DNA of 64,000 nt, taken from assembly GCF_900107265.1 (NCBI RefSeq), contig NZ_FNPJ01000003.1, forward strand, positions 1 through 64,000. The letters run 5' to 3'. A model generated the notes under the pieces. It did not search any database and was not told where the DNA came from. It saw nothing but the letters and a program-made list of their open reading frames with translations. This DNA is from Nitrosomonas sp. Nm33 (lineage in GTDB: Bacteria > Pseudomonadota > Gammaproteobacteria > Burkholderiales > Nitrosomonadaceae). The position numbers and the translations under genes were made by a program. Below are positions 41,635-49,380 of the stretch, piece by piece. Positions within the stretch are counted from its first letter, which is position 1. Every line of letters starts with the position of its first letter.

Positions 41635-41770
41635 GTGTTGGGCGGCGGTACTCGCTCCTCGCCTATCTATTTGATATGTAGCTACGCTAAAACGCAGTTT
41701 CGCTAAAACTTCGTTTTATCGAAACTCGCTTCGTTCGTTTTCTCGTAGCTCCGTTCCGTCCGCCTTGCGT
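41635..41770. repeat. Degenerate dispersed repeat with an inserted hairpin (bioD-pip gap)
   Basis: GTTGGGCGG...CTCGCCTATCT...TTGATATG followed by GCTCCGT...CCGCCTTGC resembles 48355-48440 by eye in the same order. This copy carries about 65 extra bases. Within them AGTTTCG-TAAAAC (41696-41709) pairs with GTTTTA-CGAAACT (41713-41726) across one mismatch and a 3-base loop. Outer arms AGCTACG (41680-41686) and CGTAGCT (41744-41750) enclose the hairpin. It lies between the convergent bioD and pip genes and may also terminate them. Confidence 0.5.
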
Positions 41771-41830
41771 TTGGTGCACTCGTTACGATTTCTTCACAGC
41801 CTCTATGGAGTTGAACAGCTGGCAGGGGTA

Positions 41831-42793
41831 CTATTTCACCAGCTTGAGTATAGTTTTGAATTTTTCCGTGGCCTGGATTAATGCTGATCGAATACCGGGT
41901 TCCCACGCAGAATGACCCGCATCCTCGATAATGATATATTCGGCTTGAGGCCAGGCTTGGTGTAAGTCATCTGCGCTGATGATCGGGCAAACGGCATCAT
42001 AACGTCCCTGCACGATGATAGCAGGAATGCCGTGGAGTTTTTTGACATTATCCAGCAACGAATTCTGCGGCAAAAAGATATCGTGACTGAAATAATGGGC
42101 TTCCATGCGTGCAAGCCCGAGTGCAACCGTATCACCTGAAAAGTAATTAACGGTTTCTGGGCTGGGTAGCAAAGTGGAGCACCTGCCTTCATAGCTACTC
42201 CATGCACGGGCGGCAGGCATATGGATGGCAGGATCGGGATCCATCAGGCGTTGATAATAAGCTGCCAGTATATCTTTTCGCTCATGGGGAGAGAGCGGTG
42301 CGACAAAATCTCGCCAGGGTTCGGGAAAGAAATGGCGCAGCCCATAAAGAAACCAGTCGATTTCACTTTTGCGGCAAAGAAAGATGCCTCGCAGAATGAA
42401 TCCCAGGCAACGTGAGGGATGCGCTTCTCCGTACGCCAGTGCCAATGTGCTGCCCCAAGAACCCCCGAATACCAGCCACTGTTCGATACTTAGAGACCGT
42501 CGCAATGTTTCGATATCCTCGATAAGATGGGGCGTGGTATTGTCTTGAATTTCACCCAAAGGCATCGAGCGGCCCGCTCCACGCTGATCGTAAATAATGA
42601 TGCGGTAGTGAGCAGGATCAAAGAAGCGACGATGATTGGGTGTTGATCCTGCACCTGGACCACCATGGAGAAACAAGACAGGGATGCCATCAGGATTGCC
42701 TGATTGCTCCCAATATAGGGTATGCCGCGCATCGACTGGCAACATTCCTTGTTGATAGGGCTCGATTTCTGGGTGAAGCTCAGTATGTGACAT
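41831..42793 (-). CDS. pip: Proline iminopeptidase-like alpha/beta hydrolase
   Basis: 320 aa. The family (peptidase S33) cleaves N-terminal proline from peptides in the cytoplasm. The oxyanion region is LFLHGGPGAGSTPNHRRFFDP, and YDQRGAGRSMP follows. The nucleophile is in GGSWGSTLALAY, the Asp in VQGRYDAVCP, and the His in DAGHSAWEPG. Full length for bacterial Pip. It stands alone on the minus strand, convergent with bioD. Confidence 0.93.
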   Translation of the reverse strand: MSHTELHPEIEPYQQGMLPVDARHTLYWEQSGNPDGIPVLFLHGGPGAGSTPNHRRFFDPAHYRIIIYDQRGAGRSMPLGEIQDNTTPHLIEDIETLRRSLSIEQWLVFGGSWGSTLALAYGEAHPSRCLGFILRGIFLCRKSEIDWFLYGLRHFFPEPWRDFVAPLSPHERKDILAAYYQRLMDPDPAIHMPAARAWSSYEGRCSTLLPSPETVNYFSGDTVALGLARMEAHYFSHDIFLPQNSLLDNVKKLHGIPAIIVQGRYDAVCPIISADDLHQAWPQAEYIIIEDAGHSAWEPGIRSALIQATEKFKTILKLVK

Positions 42794-43156
42794 GTCATCC
42801 TCTATTATTGATGGTATAAATCCGGCAGTTTACTGGTTGTGGAGATACTGGAAAAGCAAAACAAATTACTGAATTTTGTTATTTGCTCGAAATAATCCTA
42901 AAAACTGTAGTTGAACGGGATGGAGTATGTGGTGATCCAGGTGCGAGGCAAGGCGCGATGAGGTCGCAGAGTCGTCCCCTGCAACGAAGAGCAACATCGC
43001 ATTCGTGCCTGGAGCGACATATGATGCACCTCAATCAAGCGATCAGCTGCGGTTCTTAGGATAATTTTTTGTTAAAGCAGAATAATCATTGATTCAGTAT
43101 ACCTGGTTAAAGGAAATGATTATGATGCATACCTAAAGACAGGATGTAAGTGTTTA
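42794..43156. other. Intergenic region with a degenerate repeat
   Basis: About 360 bases between pip and the broken ORF before the patatin gene. The stretch 42940-43010 contains GCGAGGCAAGGCGCG and GCAACGAAGAGCAA. These resemble, in reverse orientation, the repeat material at 41635-41770 and 48345-48440. No gene or tRNA is seen. It probably also holds the pip promoter. Confidence 0.4.
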
Positions 43157-43313
43157 ATGTTGATAGCAGAAATAGAAATACCTGAAAATGTTGTTGTGAG
43201 TTCAGTATGCTAATGCGTTATCATTCAGTGCGAATAATTTTTCTGAGAAAGCTTTGTGTGATGCGCTTGAAAAGCTGAGAAAGAAGCTGATTGCCAGTGA
43301 GCGAGCTGAATAA
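43157..43313 (+). pseudogene. Small frameshifted ORF, function unknown
   Basis: An ATG at 43157 opens MLIAEIEIPENVVVSSV and stops after 18 codons. In another frame the DNA continues ANALSFSANNFSEKALCDALE (given in part) to a stop at 43311-43313. The two halves together would make a protein of about 52 aa with a beta-strand start and a charged helix, the shape of a small antitoxin-like or regulatory protein. No family is recognised. The end overlaps the start region of the patatin gene. A sequencing error cannot be excluded. Confidence 0.3.
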
Positions 43314-44457
43314 TACTTCCGCACGATTATCAAAATTAGGCCTGGTTTTGACAGGTGGGGGAGCGCGTGCCGCTTATCAAGTAGGTGTGCTGCGCGCAAT
43401 CGCTGAATTGTTACCTTCTCATGCGCGTAGCCCTTTTCCTATTATTTGTGGAACCTCAGCAGGCGCCATTAATGCAGCTGGTTTGGCCATGTCGGCCACC
43501 CATTTTGCCACGGGTGTGCGGCAACTGGAGGCAGTGTGGGGGGATTTGCATGTTGATCAAGTGCACCGGGCAGACCTGCTCGGTGTGATCCGTAACACAG
43601 CTCGTTGTGTTGGCTCATTACTGTCGAGTGATCTGGTTAGAACGCCTTTTTCGCTATTAGATAATGCTCCGTTAAGAAAGCTGCTTAGCTGCCGTCTGCC
43701 GTTTCGTGGTATCCAGCGAAGTATCCATCTCGGCGCCTTGCATGCACTGGGTGTGACCGTTTGGGGATATACTTCAGGGCAATCGGTAACGTTTTATCAA
43801 GGCCATGAAAGTATCAAACCCTGGAGCCGGGTGATGCGTGTGGGTGTGGCAACGCGTATTGGTATCCAGCATTTGCTTGCTTCTTCGGCTATTCCTCTCA
43901 TTTTCCCAGCGGTTCGGCTAAACCGCGAATACTTTGGCGACGGCTCTATGCGACAACTCGCACCGCTAAGTCCAGCGTTACATCTCGGGGCAGATCGAAT
44001 CCTGGTGATCAGTGTAACCAAAAAAAGAGAAATTCCCCTTGAGCGTGTTAAAGTAACGAGTTATCCGCCCGTAGCACAAATCGCGGGTCATATGATGAGT
44101 AGTATTTTTGTTGATAGCCTGGAAATTGATCTGGAGCGTTTGCAGCGCATTAATGGAACTTTAGCGCTCATTCCGCCTGAAACAAAAAAAGAGGGAAGTA
44201 TTTTGCTGCGTCCAATAGAATCGATGGTGATTTCACCTAGCGAAAGAATCAACGAAATTGCCCTGCAGCATGCTCACTCCTTGCCACGCACCATGCGCTA
44301 TTTATATCGTGCAGTAGGCGCATTGAGTCCGAGTGGTTCGAGATTGTTGAGCTATGTTTTATTTGAAGCTTCTTATTGTCGTGCCTTGATTGATCTTGGC
44401 TATCGTGACACGATGCAACATCAAGATGAAATTCTTAAATTCATTACTATGTCTTGA
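43291..44457 (+). CDS. Patatin-like phospholipase family protein
   Basis: 388 aa. The glycine-rich oxyanion motif LVLTGGGARAAYQVGVLRA starts near residue 18. The nucleophile elbow is GTSAGAINAAGL, and the catalytic Asp is probably in YFGDGSMRQLAPL, where the usual DGG reads DGS. This is the RssA/YlbK-type cytoplasmic patatin fold, with a long C-terminal domain that includes SYPPVAQIAGHMMSSIFVDSL. The start is uncertain: TTG 43291 or GTG 43297; no ATG lies before the first motif. The substrate is unknown. Confidence 0.85.
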   Translation: MPVSELNNTSARLSKLGLVLTGGGARAAYQVGVLRAIAELLPSHARSPFPIICGTSAGAINAAGLAMSATHFATGVRQLEAVWGDLHVDQVHRADLLGVIRNTARCVGSLLSSDLVRTPFSLLDNAPLRKLLSCRLPFRGIQRSIHLGALHALGVTVWGYTSGQSVTFYQGHESIKPWSRVMRVGVATRIGIQHLLASSAIPLIFPAVRLNREYFGDGSMRQLAPLSPALHLGADRILVISVTKKREIPLERVKVTSYPPVAQIAGHMMSSIFVDSLEIDLERLQRINGTLALIPPETKKEGSILLRPIESMVISPSERINEIALQHAHSLPRTMRYLYRAVGALSPSGSRLLSYVLFEASYCRALIDLGYRDTMQHQDEILKFITMS

Positions 44458-44469
44458 GAGAAATTAAAT

Positions 44470-45192
44470 ATGGATTTTTCTGATCCCCAATTCTGGGTTG
44501 CAGCATTACAAATTATTGCAATTGATATTGTACTTGGAGGAGATAACGCAGTGATCATTGCGCTTGCTTGCCGGCGATTGCCTGAGAAGCAGCGCAACCA
44601 AGGAATTTTCTGGGGAGTATTTGGTGCGATAACAATACGCGTCATATTGGTTTTCTTTGCGCTTAATCTATTGACACTTCCTTTTCTGAAACTTATTGGC
44701 GCGCTGCTGCTGCTTTGGATAGGGATCAAACTACTGCTACCAGAATCGACAGATGATGGACATGAAATTGATGCCAACACAACCCTGCTGGGAGCTATTA
44801 AAACGATTATCATCGCTGACACCGTCATGAGCCTGGATAATGTAATAGGTATTGCTGGCGCTGCTCAAGGTGATCTTACCCTGGTTATTTTTGGCCTCCT
44901 GGTGAGTGTTCCGATCATTGTCTGGGGCAGTAAACTGGTCATGAAACTGATGAATCGTTTCCCCCTTACCATTTTTGTTGGAGCTGGATTGCTTGGCTGG
45001 ATTGCGGGTGACATGGCAATTACCGATTCGGTGACTAAAGAATGGGTCAATGTGCATGCTGCTTTTCTACACTGGCTCATGCCGATTTGTACTGCATTAG
45101 CCGTGATCGTTACTGGCAAGTGGCTGGCAGCTAGAGCACAGAAAAATATAGCCTTGGTTGATCTCATGAAGGATACGAATAAACCAGTGTGA
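44470..45192 (+). CDS. TerC family integral membrane protein (YjbE type)
   Basis: 240 aa with about seven hydrophobic segments. The TerC signature IDIVLGGDNAVIIALACRRLP is near residue 18, and its internal counterpart ADTVMSLDNVIGIAGAAQGD near residue 117. The acidic residues within membrane helices are typical for metal handling, and relatives take part in manganese export or tellurite resistance. It lies 12 bases after the patatin gene and 43 before uspA. The transported ion here is not shown by the sequence. Confidence 0.88.
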   Translation: MDFSDPQFWVAALQIIAIDIVLGGDNAVIIALACRRLPEKQRNQGIFWGVFGAITIRVILVFFALNLLTLPFLKLIGALLLLWIGIKLLLPESTDDGHEIDANTTLLGAIKTIIIADTVMSLDNVIGIAGAAQGDLTLVIFGLLVSVPIIVWGSKLVMKLMNRFPLTIFVGAGLLGWIAGDMAITDSVTKEWVNVHAAFLHWLMPICTALAVIVTGKWLAARAQKNIALVDLMKDTNKPV

Positions 45193-45235
45193 CAATTAGG
45201 TAAGTGATGAAAAACACAATTTAAAGGAGTGCTTC

Positions 45236-45661
45236 ATGTTAAAAATACTGCTGCCAGTTGACGGCTCCACTGCCTGCTACAAGGCCATTGCCCATTTTAT
45301 CCAGTTGCTCAAGTGGTATAAGGAAGTACCGGAAATTCATCTGCTCAATGTGCAGTTTCCATTGCATGGTGATGTTTCCATGTTTATCAACCAGGAAAAT
45401 ATCAAGCAATATCACCAAGAAGAAGGATTGAAGGATTTAAAACTGGTACGCGATTTATTGGACGAGGCTGGTATTGCTTATCAGTACCACATAATTGTAG
45501 GTGATGCAGCAAAAATGATCGTTCAGTTTGCGACAGAAAAGCAATGTGACCAAATTGTTATCGGACCACGTGGACTCGGCACAGTACAAGGTTTGCTGCT
45601 GGGTTCGGTCGCCAGTAAGCTGATACATCTTTCACCGGTTCCAGTTCTTTTGATCAAATAA
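45236..45661 (+). CDS. Universal stress protein (UspA family)
   Basis: 141 aa single Usp domain. It starts KILLPVDGSTACYKAI and ends in the ATP-binding pattern GPRGLGTVQGLLLGSVASKLI followed by SPVPVLLIK, so it is of the nucleotide-binding type. AAAGGAG precedes the ATG. It follows the TerC gene on the same strand. Its specific stress role is unknown. Confidence 0.92.
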   Translation: MLKILLPVDGSTACYKAIAHFIQLLKWYKEVPEIHLLNVQFPLHGDVSMFINQENIKQYHQEEGLKDLKLVRDLLDEAGIAYQYHIIVGDAAKMIVQFATEKQCDQIVIGPRGLGTVQGLLLGSVASKLIHLSPVPVLLIK

Positions 45662-45869
45662 CAGGAATCGGGTGTAATTCCTCTGCTATTACCGAGAATG
45701 CCAACAGGTAAATCGTGTTAAATATCTGGACAAGAAACCACGTCTAGCAATTCAGAGTATAGGTTATAGCGATCTGAATCCAGGTAACTGATAAAAACAA
45801 ACATGCTTTGAACGCGTTTAATGGGCCTGTTTGGCTCCGTTTTACTTACATTCCCAATAACGATCGGTT

Positions 45870-45907
45870 GATTGCACCTGGCAGTGGTTAGCAGGTGCAA
45901 TCTTTTT
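45870..45907 (+). terminator. Rho-independent terminator or attenuator 30 bases before the GAF-ATPase gene
   Basis: A perfect 11 bp stem, GATTGCACCTG (45870-45880) with CAGGTGCAATC (45892-45902), an 11-base loop and then TTTTT. It is 209 bases after uspA but only 29 before the next ATG, leaving no room for a promoter between. It therefore either ends the uspA transcript with read-through, or acts as an attenuator for the ATPase gene. Confidence 0.8.
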
Positions 45908-45936
45908 AATGTAGATCTTCTTGAATAAATATCACG

Positions 45937-48321
45937 ATGAGTATGCAAATTGTACCTGAACCATTGTCAGACAATTTTACTGAAATCAATGGCCAGCAGA
46001 ATTTCTCGCAGAGATTACAGGAGATCACCAGCAAGATTCAGGCTGCCAGTAATCTCGATGAGCTCATGCCGGAAGTGAGTAAGGACATCTGTACTTTGTT
46101 CAACGCGGATCGACTGACTATTTATATGGTGAGTGAAGACAAATCATCTATTGTTTCACGCGTTAAGACTGGATCCGGTTTATTTCAGGAGTTGAAGCTG
46201 CCGATTAGCGAGCACAGCATCGTAAGCTTTGTCAGTTTGCACAAAAGAATCGTCAATTTGAAGGATGTTTACGATCGGCATGAATTGATGAAACTGGACG
46301 CACAATTACGCTTTCACAAGCAGGTAGATAAACGAACCGGCTATCGGACCAAGCAAATGCTGATGGCACCGATCTTGAATGGAGGGGAAAACGAATTACT
46401 GGGTGTCATACAAGCCATTAACCATAAGGATGATAAGCCTTTCCCTGACATCATCGTTGAGAGCATAGGCGAAGTTTGCCAGGCACTGGCTGTTGCTTTC
46501 AAGCAGCGTCAGAAACAGCAATTATTAGTAAAATCCAGATATGATCATTTGATATCAGACGCTGTCATATCGGCGTCTGAGCTTGAGTTGGCAGCACGAT
46601 CTGCGCGTGAAAAAGGATGTGATCTGGAAGATGTGCTCATCGATGAATTTCGGATTAGCCCCGCCCAAATTGGCGAAGCATTAGCTGATTACTTCCATGT
46701 ACGCTATGAGCCATACCGGGCTGACCGGGTTAAACCGATCGAGGTCTTGAGGAATCTCAAGCGGGATTTTGCTGAGAGTAACCAGTGGCTGCCGATTGAT
46801 GAAACTGAGGAGGGTTTGGTGATATTGACGCTGGACCCGGAAAGAATCAAAGCGCTGCGCATAGTCAATCAGATTTTTCCCAAGCATAAAATTATTTATA
46901 CCGTCTGTACCCAGCGAGAGTTCAAGGCGACATTGGATTTGTTCTATGGGAGTGGAAAAGGCACTGCCTTGGAAGACATCGGCAGTATCGATGAGATGCT
47001 TTCTAAGCTCAAAGAGAATGAGGAAGAATCGGTCGTCGAAATAGATGAAACTTCTGCAGCTTCTGAAAACGAGCTGGTCAAGCTCGTCAATAAGATCATT
47101 ATGGACGCCTATAGAATGGGTGTTTCCGATATCCATATTGAGCCTTATCCTGGCAAAGAAAAAACCAGAATTCGTTTTCGCAAGGATGGCTCGCTGATGC
47201 CTTATATCGAAATTCCGGCCAGCCATCGCAATGCGCTGGTAACGCGGATCAAGATCATGTGTGACCTGGATATTTCCGAGAAGCGCAAACCGCAAGATGG
47301 CAAAATAAAATTCAGAAGGTTTGCGCCGCTTGATATTGAACTAAGGGTAGCTACGCTTCCTTCTGCTGGCGGGCTGGAGGACGTCGTCATGCGTATTTTG
47401 TCAGCGGGGGAGCCGATTCCACTCGATAAAATGAATTTTACTGCCCGCAATCTGCAAGAACTCAAATCAATCATCAGCAAGCCCTATGGCTTGTTTTTCG
47501 TCTGTGGTCCGACCGGTTCCGGTAAAACAACCACGCTGCATTCGATTCTGAAGCATCTCAACACACCGGAAACCAAAATCTGGACAGCTGAGGATCCGGT
47601 TGAAATCACCCAAAAAGGATTGCGTCAGGTGCAGATCAATGTCAAAGCCGGCCTCACCTTTGCCACGATAATGAAATCCTTTCTGCGGGCAGATCCGGAT
47701 ATCATCATGGTGGGTGAAATGCGCGACAAGGAAACGACCAGTCTCGGTATTGAAGCCTCACTGACCGGTCACCTGGTGTTTGCTACTTTGCATACCAACA
47801 GCGCGCCAGAGTCGATCATCCGTCTGCTGGATATGGGCATGGATCCATTCAATTTCTCCGATGCCCTGCTTGGTATTCTGGCGCAACGCCTGGCCAAACG
47901 TTTGTGCAAGTGCAAAAAACCGCATATTGCCAGCCAGGAAGAAATCAGCATGCTGCTCATGGAATATTGCGAAGAATTGAAAAATATCGAGCATTTCAAG
48001 GTTAACCCTGACGCTGCTTATCAGCAAATCGAAACCCGCTGGCTGCAGGAATATGGTGATGAGCAAAAACAGATTACACTGTACGAGGTGGTCGGCTGCG
48101 ATGCGTGTAATGGGACGGGTTATTCAGGGCGCGTAGCGCTGCATGAACTCCTGACCGCAACCGATGCCCTGAAAAAGAACATCCAGGAACATGCGCGCGT
48201 AGCTGAGATGCTGGTGACTGCACTCAATGATGGCATGTGCACCTTGAAACAGGATGGCATCGATAAAGTGCTGCAGGGTATTACTGACATTCATCAGGTG
48301 AGGGCGGTGTGTATCAAGTAA
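45937..48321 (+). CDS. GAF-domain PilB/GspE-type secretion ATPase
   Basis: 794 aa. An N-terminal GAF domain spans about residues 27-190 (LFNADRLTIYMVSEDKSSI, LGVIQAINHKDDKPF). An MshEN/GspE N-domain follows at about 200-350. The hexameric ATPase core has Walker A GPTGSGKTTT near 524, an Asp box (AEDPVEITQKG), and Walker B IIMVGEMRD. The zinc-type cysteines are CKCKK and CDACNGTGYSGR. Typical PilB is about 570 aa, so the GAF module is an addition that could tie the motor to a small ligand such as a cyclic nucleotide. Neither pilC nor pilD is adjacent, but a pilin gene lies 2 kb downstream. Confidence 0.9.
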   Translation: MSMQIVPEPLSDNFTEINGQQNFSQRLQEITSKIQAASNLDELMPEVSKDICTLFNADRLTIYMVSEDKSSIVSRVKTGSGLFQELKLPISEHSIVSFVSLHKRIVNLKDVYDRHELMKLDAQLRFHKQVDKRTGYRTKQMLMAPILNGGENELLGVIQAINHKDDKPFPDIIVESIGEVCQALAVAFKQRQKQQLLVKSRYDHLISDAVISASELELAARSAREKGCDLEDVLIDEFRISPAQIGEALADYFHVRYEPYRADRVKPIEVLRNLKRDFAESNQWLPIDETEEGLVILTLDPERIKALRIVNQIFPKHKIIYTVCTQREFKATLDLFYGSGKGTALEDIGSIDEMLSKLKENEEESVVEIDETSAASENELVKLVNKIIMDAYRMGVSDIHIEPYPGKEKTRIRFRKDGSLMPYIEIPASHRNALVTRIKIMCDLDISEKRKPQDGKIKFRRFAPLDIELRVATLPSAGGLEDVVMRILSAGEPIPLDKMNFTARNLQELKSIISKPYGLFFVCGPTGSGKTTTLHSILKHLNTPETKIWTAEDPVEITQKGLRQVQINVKAGLTFATIMKSFLRADPDIIMVGEMRDKETTSLGIEASLTGHLVFATLHTNSAPESIIRLLDMGMDPFNFSDALLGILAQRLAKRLCKCKKPHIASQEEISMLLMEYCEELKNIEHFKVNPDAAYQQIETRWLQEYGDEQKQITLYEVVGCDACNGTGYSGRVALHELLTATDALKKNIQEHARVAEMLVTALNDGMCTLKQDGIDKVLQGITDIHQVRAVCIK

Positions 48322-48344
48322 TTCCCGGGAAAGGTCTGAATAAG

Positions 48345-48440
48345 TGGCTGCTGTGGCGCATTGCTTCGTTGCGCGGTGCTCGTCCCTTCGCCTATCTTTA
48401 TGTGATATGGCTCAGGTCTTGCGCTCCGTGCGCCTTGCAC
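48345..48440. repeat. Degenerate dispersed repeat upstream of the RAYT module
   Basis: GCGCATTGCTTCGTTGCGCGG, in part, then TTCGCCTATCTTTATGTGATATG and GCTCCGTGCGCCTTGC. By eye this matches 41635-41770 in order and, reversed and shortened, 42940-43010. It lies just after the ATPase stop and before the duplicated RAYT unit. Confidence 0.4.
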
Positions 48441-48509
48441 TGTATCCGCCTCGCTTACTTATTCAGATCTTTCCTGGAAGACCGTTCCCGTAGAAAAGTT
48501 CCAAATTTA

Positions 48510-48551
48510 CCGTTCGGCCTGAGCTGTGAGCCTGTCGAACAGTCGAAGGCC
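48510..48551. repeat. Second-type REP palindrome, copy 1
   Basis: Contains CCGTTCGGCCTGAGC and GCCTGTCGAAC, with GGCCT (48516-48520) pairing AGGCC (48547-48551) and GTTCG pairing CGAAC. This resembles the widespread bacterial REP with the core TTCGACAGGCTCAG read on the other strand. An identical block is at 49273-49314. Confidence 0.6.
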
Positions 48552-48570
48552 AATATTACAACGAGCAAGG

Positions 48571-48598
48571 TAGGGCGGATAAGCTTGTGTCATCCGTC
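48571..48598 (-). repeat. REP copy 1 (inverted)
   Basis: Hairpin GGCGGAT (48574-48580) with ATCCGTC (48592-48598), loop AAGCTTGTGTC. It lies 20 bases before the first RAYT gene, opposite in orientation to the REP after the gene. Confidence 0.8.
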
Positions 48599-48617
48599 AT
48601 ATGTATAAATTTAACCA

Positions 48618-49154
48618 ATGTCGAATTATCGACGCAATCACATTCCTGGCGGAACCTGCTTCTTTACGGTTAACTTGCTTGATCGGCAATCACAGTTGCT
48701 CGTTAAGCATATCACCGAACTTCGGGAAGCTGTCCGTATAACCAGACATCAGCAACCCTTTCATATTGATGCCTGGGTCGTGTTGCCTGATCATCTTCAT
48801 TGTATCTGGACATTACCGCCCAATGACCATGATTATTCCAGTCGATGGCGATCCATCAAGAAAACGTTTTCAAAATCAATCCCAAAAACCGAATATCTTT
48901 CCCCTATCAGGGTTAAACGTCATGAACGGGGTATTTGGCAACGGCGTTTCTGGGAACACACCATTACAAATGAGGCTGATTATGCCGCCCATATGGACTA
49001 TATCCATTACAATCCGGTTAAACATGGTTGGGTAAAAACGGTCAAGGAATGGCCTTATTCAACTTTTCATCGGCTAGTCAAGAAAGGCATTTATCCCCCT
49101 GATTGGGCAAGTTTGGATATGACATTGAGTGAAGTGGGTGAAAGACTCGAATAA
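48618..49154 (+). CDS. REP-associated tyrosine transposase (RAYT, Y1_Tnp family), intact copy
   Basis: 178 aa single-strand transposase of the TnpA-REP family. The metal-binding HxH is H59/H61 in VVLPDHLHCIW. The likely catalytic tyrosine is Y128 in HMDYIHYNPVKHGW, the hallmark of RAYTs. The N-terminal SNYRRNHIPGGTCFFTVNL is also typical. The gene is bracketed by REP palindromes in opposite orientation (48571-48598 and 49188-49217), the known REPtron layout in which RAYTs act on REP hairpins. It is the only intact copy here. Confidence 0.92.
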   Translation: MSNYRRNHIPGGTCFFTVNLLDRQSQLLVKHITELREAVRITRHQQPFHIDAWVVLPDHLHCIWTLPPNDHDYSSRWRSIKKTFSKSIPKTEYLSPIRVKRHERGIWQRRFWEHTITNEADYAAHMDYIHYNPVKHGWVKTVKEWPYSTFHRLVKKGIYPPDWASLDMTLSEVGERLE

Positions 49155-49187
49155 AGAGGAGTTATATGTAGGATATAGGCAGAGGCA

Positions 49188-49217
49188 GGCGGATGACGCA
49201 AGCTTATCCGCCCTACC
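49188..49217 (+). repeat. REP copy 2 (direct)
   Basis: GGCGGAT (49188-49194) pairs ATCCGCC (49206-49212), followed by the conserved CTACC tail. It lies 33 bases after the stop of the intact RAYT. Confidence 0.85.
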
Positions 49218-49331
49218 TTGCTTATTCAGATCTTTCCTGGAAGACCGTTCCCGTAGAAAAGTTCCAAATTTACCGTTCGGCCTGAGCTGTGAGCCTGTCG
49301 AACAGTCGAAGGCCAATATTACAACGAGCAA

Positions 49332-49361
49332 GGTAGGGCGGATAAGCTTGTGTCATCCGCC
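49332..49361 (-). repeat. REP copy 3 (inverted)
   Basis: GGCGGAT (49337-49343) pairs perfectly with ATCCGCC (49355-49361), loop AAGCTTGTGTC. It lies 19 bases upstream of the deleted RAYT copy. Confidence 0.85.
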
Positions 49362-49380
49362 ATATGTATAAATTTAACCA

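Larger units (their letters stand above)
48458..49220 (+). repeat. RAYT module, direct repeat unit 1 (763 bp)
   Basis: The unit begins CTTATTCAGATCTTTCCTGG, contains a REP-like block, an inverted REP, the complete RAYT gene and a direct REP. The same order repeats exactly 763 bases later. The upstream 160 bases are almost identical between units, which indicates a recent tandem duplication. Confidence 0.88.

Noticed and set aside
45662-45870. Possible cyclic-di-GMP or other known riboswitch before the GAF-ATPase
   Set aside because: None of the conserved core blocks of the GEMM class or other classes I know are present; only the terminator hairpin is clear.
45718-45948. Minus-strand open frame before the GAF-ATPase
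   Set aside because: It crosses the terminator hairpin and has no ribosome site or recognisable domain.
46681-47295. Long minus-strand open frame (204 codons) within the GAF-ATPase gene
   Set aside because: Opposite to conserved ATPase coding sequence, no ribosome site, and composition is that of an antisense frame.
48309-48608. Open frame of 99 codons after the GAF-ATPase gene
   Set aside because: It reads through a degenerate repeat and the REP palindromes; the same peptide stretch recurs at the second repeat unit. No ribosome site or family.
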